Shown here piece by piece: positions 61,651 to 64,000 of a stretch of 64,000 nt of DNA. Origin of the DNA: Manis javanica (lineage: Eukaryota; Chordata; Mammalia; Pholidota; Manidae); NCBI RefSeq assembly GCF_040802235.1, contig NC_133169.1, positions 44,895,034-44,959,033 of the forward strand. Reading direction: 5' to 3'. Positions within the stretch are counted from its first letter, which is position 1; the number at the start of each line of letters is the position of its first letter. A program made the translations under genes and the position numbers. The notes beneath the pieces are model-generated. The model was given only the letters and a program-made list of their open reading frames with translations, had not been told where the DNA came from and ran no database searches.

Positions 61651-62081
61651 AGATGATATCTAAACTGGACTGTGCGTACAGTAAAACAACAAATTCTACT
61701 GAATCTATATTGTCGGAACTCAACCAAGAATTAGGAGAAGTGTAAGTTGCAGCGCTCCAAAATCTTGAGACTACAGACTATCTACTGTTAAAAGAACATA
61801 TGGGATGTGAACAGTTCCCAGGAATGTGTTTTAATTTGTCTGATTTTTCTCAAACTATTCAAATTCAGTTAGACAATATCCATCATATCATTGATAAGTT
61901 TTCACAAATGCTTAGGGTGCCTAACTGGTTTTCTTGGTTTCACTGGAGATGGCTGGTAATTGTAGGTCTGCTTTGGTTATGTAGCTGTATTCCTCTTATG
62001 TTAATGTGCTGTGTGCAATTTAGTACTTTAAAACCTATACATGTTTATGTTACTCTACAAGAAGATATGTCAAAGAAATAA
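61651..62081 (+). pseudogene. Retroviral env, transmembrane subunit C-terminal part
   Basis: This is an old endogenous copy of the end of a retroviral envelope gene. In order it shows: a heptad-rich helix and the segment before the disulphide loop (61655-61790), broken by TAA at 61743-61745; a C-x6-C loop (cysteine codons at 61806 and 61827) that lacks the adjoining third cysteine of gammaretroviral CX6CC; a second helix (61830-61910); a tryptophan-rich membrane-proximal patch (61926-61952); a membrane span (about 61950-62012); and a short cytoplasmic tail ending at 62081. Loss of the third cysteine fits betaretrovirus-like (class II) or lentivirus-like envelopes. The surface subunit and fusion peptide are absent, so no envelope function is possible. 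Confidence 0.8.
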
Positions 62082-62689
62082 TCAATCTTCCCATGTTTTC
62101 TTCCATCTGTTACTTCTATAGCTTTTCTTCTTCCTTCCTAATTACAATGCTTAAGTAGTATTCGTGCATCATAACGAAATTACTGAGTATCATAATTCTT
62201 CCAAGTGGTAAAAATACCTCAAGACAAATGCTGGCCATAAAAGCCACAGGGCATAAATCTGCAAAGAAGTAAAAAGCTAACCTTTTCAAACAATATTGCT
62301 TCTCTCTCACTTACCAACTTTACATTTCCCTGTATGGCCCCGGAAGATGACTGGTTAGCCAGAGACAGGTAAGATTCCTCAAGGGAGGAACAACCTAAGA
62401 CAGGCACAGTCGCATGGGGGCCATCAGGTGAGAAATTGGGGATCAACAGAGGTGAGGCTTAGAACCCTCACCCCGGCCCCCCTGTTTTGAGAGAAATCTG
62501 CATCCGTGGATGTTTTGTTGCCCTTGTCTAGCTTGGATTAATACTTAGTCAATAGGCACACACCTGATTATCTGCATTTGCCCTCTTACAGCACTGAACT
62601 GTTTTCTACCTTTGTCTTGCATCTACCTACCACTTCAGCATTTTATTAAAAAAATAAAAATAATAATAATGGTGATGATAAGGGAGAAA
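62082..62689 (+). mobile_element. ERV region between env and 3' LTR, with polypurine tract
   Basis: Non-coding retroviral sequence follows the env stop. It ends in an AT-rich stretch (62641-62675) and a purine run (about 62676-62689, 'gatgataagggagaaa'), the place where plus-strand primer is made next to the LTR. The 'gggagaaatgtggg' arrangement resembles the HERV-K/HML class II boundary. Confidence 0.65.
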
Positions 62690-63005
62690 TGTGGGATTCA
62701 CATGTAAATCGGGTTTAAAAATCAAATGAATATTCATATTTGACCTGGTTATTTATAGTTCATAATGCATGATCAAAACTGAAAGTTTATGTGATGACTG
62801 CCTTTGCACTGTTCACCATGTAAGAATCTATTTGCTATGTAAGAATTTGTTCACCATGTAAGAACTTGTTCGTTATACTTCAGAGGATTGGAGACTGTTG
62901 AACATTAGGCTTGAGGTTGATTAATGATTGTGCATTGAGTCCCCTATACAGAATTTTATTGTTGTTAACAACCATTTGATCAATGAATATGAGAGATGCC
63001 CTCTC
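62690..63005 (+). mobile_element. 3' LTR (U3-R), ending at its poly(A) site
   Basis: It starts TGTGGGATTC directly after the purine tract, as an LTR should. It contains three near-repeats of a 'caccatgtaagaa' motif (62814, about 62837 and 62850), and an AATGAA hexamer at 62982-62987 (AATAAA with one change) about 18 bases before the sequence turns into the A-rich tail. No U5 and no second LTR edge are present. The sequence therefore stops where a retroviral RNA would be polyadenylated. Confidence 0.65.
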
Positions 63006-63058
63006 AAAAAAAATTAAAATAAAATAAAATAAAATAAAATAAAATAAAATAAAATAAA
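63006..63058 (+). repeat. A-rich tail, (AAAAT)n
   Basis: An initial A8 run becomes AAAAT pentamers. This is a typical poly(A) tail of a LINE-mediated insertion that has mutated and expanded. It closes the composite that starts at 58598. Confidence 0.85.
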
Positions 63059-64000
63059 CTGCAAAAAAAACTAGAATAAAAACAATTTTAGATTATCAAA
63101 TCCTACATTATAAATTTGACAGCTGATTAAGACTCAGATTTATAAGGAACTGTATGGATCCATTTAAACTAGGCCAATCTTATCCATACGCAAGGATCCA
63201 CTTTACTGCACAAAAATTAAATAGACTTGAGAACTTCTTGCATCTAACCTAAAGACTAACAAATTGCAGAGCTTTCAGATACAGAAAAGCATTCCCAAAC
63301 AAGTAAATTAAATATAATTTCATAAAATGGTGATATTACAAGCAACTGAAAAGCTTAAAGGACTAACAATTCTAGATTTTCATTTATCTTATTATGTCAA
63401 CAGTTTTTATAATAGAATCAATCTTTCTCAAAATTGGAGGTAGATTGTTTGCTTTTTATTATTATTGTAGTGTTCTTAAAATTTCATTTAAAATCATTCT
63501 AAATCCCCATATGCATTTAAACCTATACAAAAATTATATCCTGTTTTGATTATTCATACACTCCTTTTTAAAAATTTAGCAACTTTTATATTAAATAAAA
63601 TTAAGAATGTATAATTAACAAGTGTTTCAAACTACAATGACACCAAAAAATGAAAGAATGGGAAAGGTTTGAGGAGACTGTCTATTATAAAGGTAACTAC
63701 TTTTCCCAGATTAATTTATGAGTTTAAAATACTTTCAATCAAAATCACAAGTGTTTAGAAAATTGTTCTAAAGATCACCTGGAAAAATAAGTGATAATAG
63801 CAAAGAAAAACTGGGAGATGAAGGAAAGAATGAGAGGAACCTAGCTCAACTAGAGGTATACACATATTTCCTCAGTAAGTAAACAGCATGGTTTTGTTAC
63901 AGTAATAGGGTTGTAGGTCAACAGAACAAAGGTAAAAGCCTCTAATAAGGACTACAATATATACACACCTAGTATATAAAAAAATAGGGTATGAAATTGC
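63059..64000. other. AT-rich DNA, window end
   Basis: No gene is seen. The stretch 63620-63960 resembles a decayed old L1 ORF2 piece in sense orientation ('caatcaaaatcacaagtgtt', 'ctggaaaaataagtgataatagc'), too weak to call separately. Confidence 0.35.

Noticed and set aside
62641-62675. A-rich stretch considered as an earlier poly(A) tail of the retroviral part
   Set aside because: It is followed directly by the purine tract and a proper LTR start, so it is internal retroviral sequence.

Overview
The window is nuclear DNA from a placental mammal. It is AT-rich, has almost no long open reading frames, and is filled with LINE-1 (L1) copies of several ages, endogenous retrovirus (ERV) LTRs, Tigger-type DNA transposon remnants and ancient MIR SINEs. 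I saw no Alu and no carnivore, ruminant, horse or rodent SINE. The younger L1 subfamily, its 3' UTR and the retroviral 3' tail at 62-63 kb look like sequences I associate from memory with pangolins (Manis). That is a recollection, not a search, so the species call is tentative.

Protein-coding content is small. (1) One intact single-exon class II olfactory receptor lies at 6186-7112 (+), with a good splice acceptor 24 bases upstream of its ATG. (2) On the minus strand three short exons with GT/AG borders (44052-44175, 33798-33905, 33553-33678) encode adjacent pieces of a protein I recognise as the C-terminal part of the E3 ubiquitin ligase UBR3. The first of them appears to carry a one-base frameshift. 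I could not find the following exons, so this may be a broken duplicate rather than the working gene.

Layout. 1-2.3 kb: old L1 pieces that are also one copy of a diverged direct duplication; the other copy is at 16.8-22.5 kb. 2.3-6.1 kb: AT-rich DNA with L1 3' ends. 6.1-7.2 kb: the receptor gene. 8.4-8.9 kb: antisense LTR. 9-16 kb: old L1 fragments and unassigned DNA. 16.3-22.5 kb: old L1s and duplication copy 2. 22.5-25.5 kb: 5'-truncated young L1-A. 25.5-27.5 kb: antisense old L1 interrupted by an LTR-like insert. 27.9-32.6 kb: old L1, MIR and two Tigger MITEs. 33.5-44.2 kb: UBR3-like exons, with near-full-length dead L1-B (35.5-41.7 kb) in the intron. 44.7-48.8 kb: MIRs, LTRs and ancient repeat. 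48.8-52.2 kb: L1-C, whose 5' UTR is joined directly to the reverse transcriptase region. 52.2-58.6 kb: intron-like DNA. 58.6-63.06 kb: a composite in which the 5' half of an L1 (5' UTR, ORF1, endonuclease) passes directly into the end of a class II retroviral env gene, its 3' untranslated region, a purine tract, and an LTR that stops at its poly(A) site and is followed by an A-rich tail.

The most unusual object is that last composite. It looks like one LINE-mediated insertion made from two templates, a spliced or partial retroviral RNA and an L1 RNA. The L1 ORF2 frame and the env frame are in register across the junction, though stop codons interrupt them. All L1 and env reading frames in the window are broken. 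Nothing here looks like an active element.
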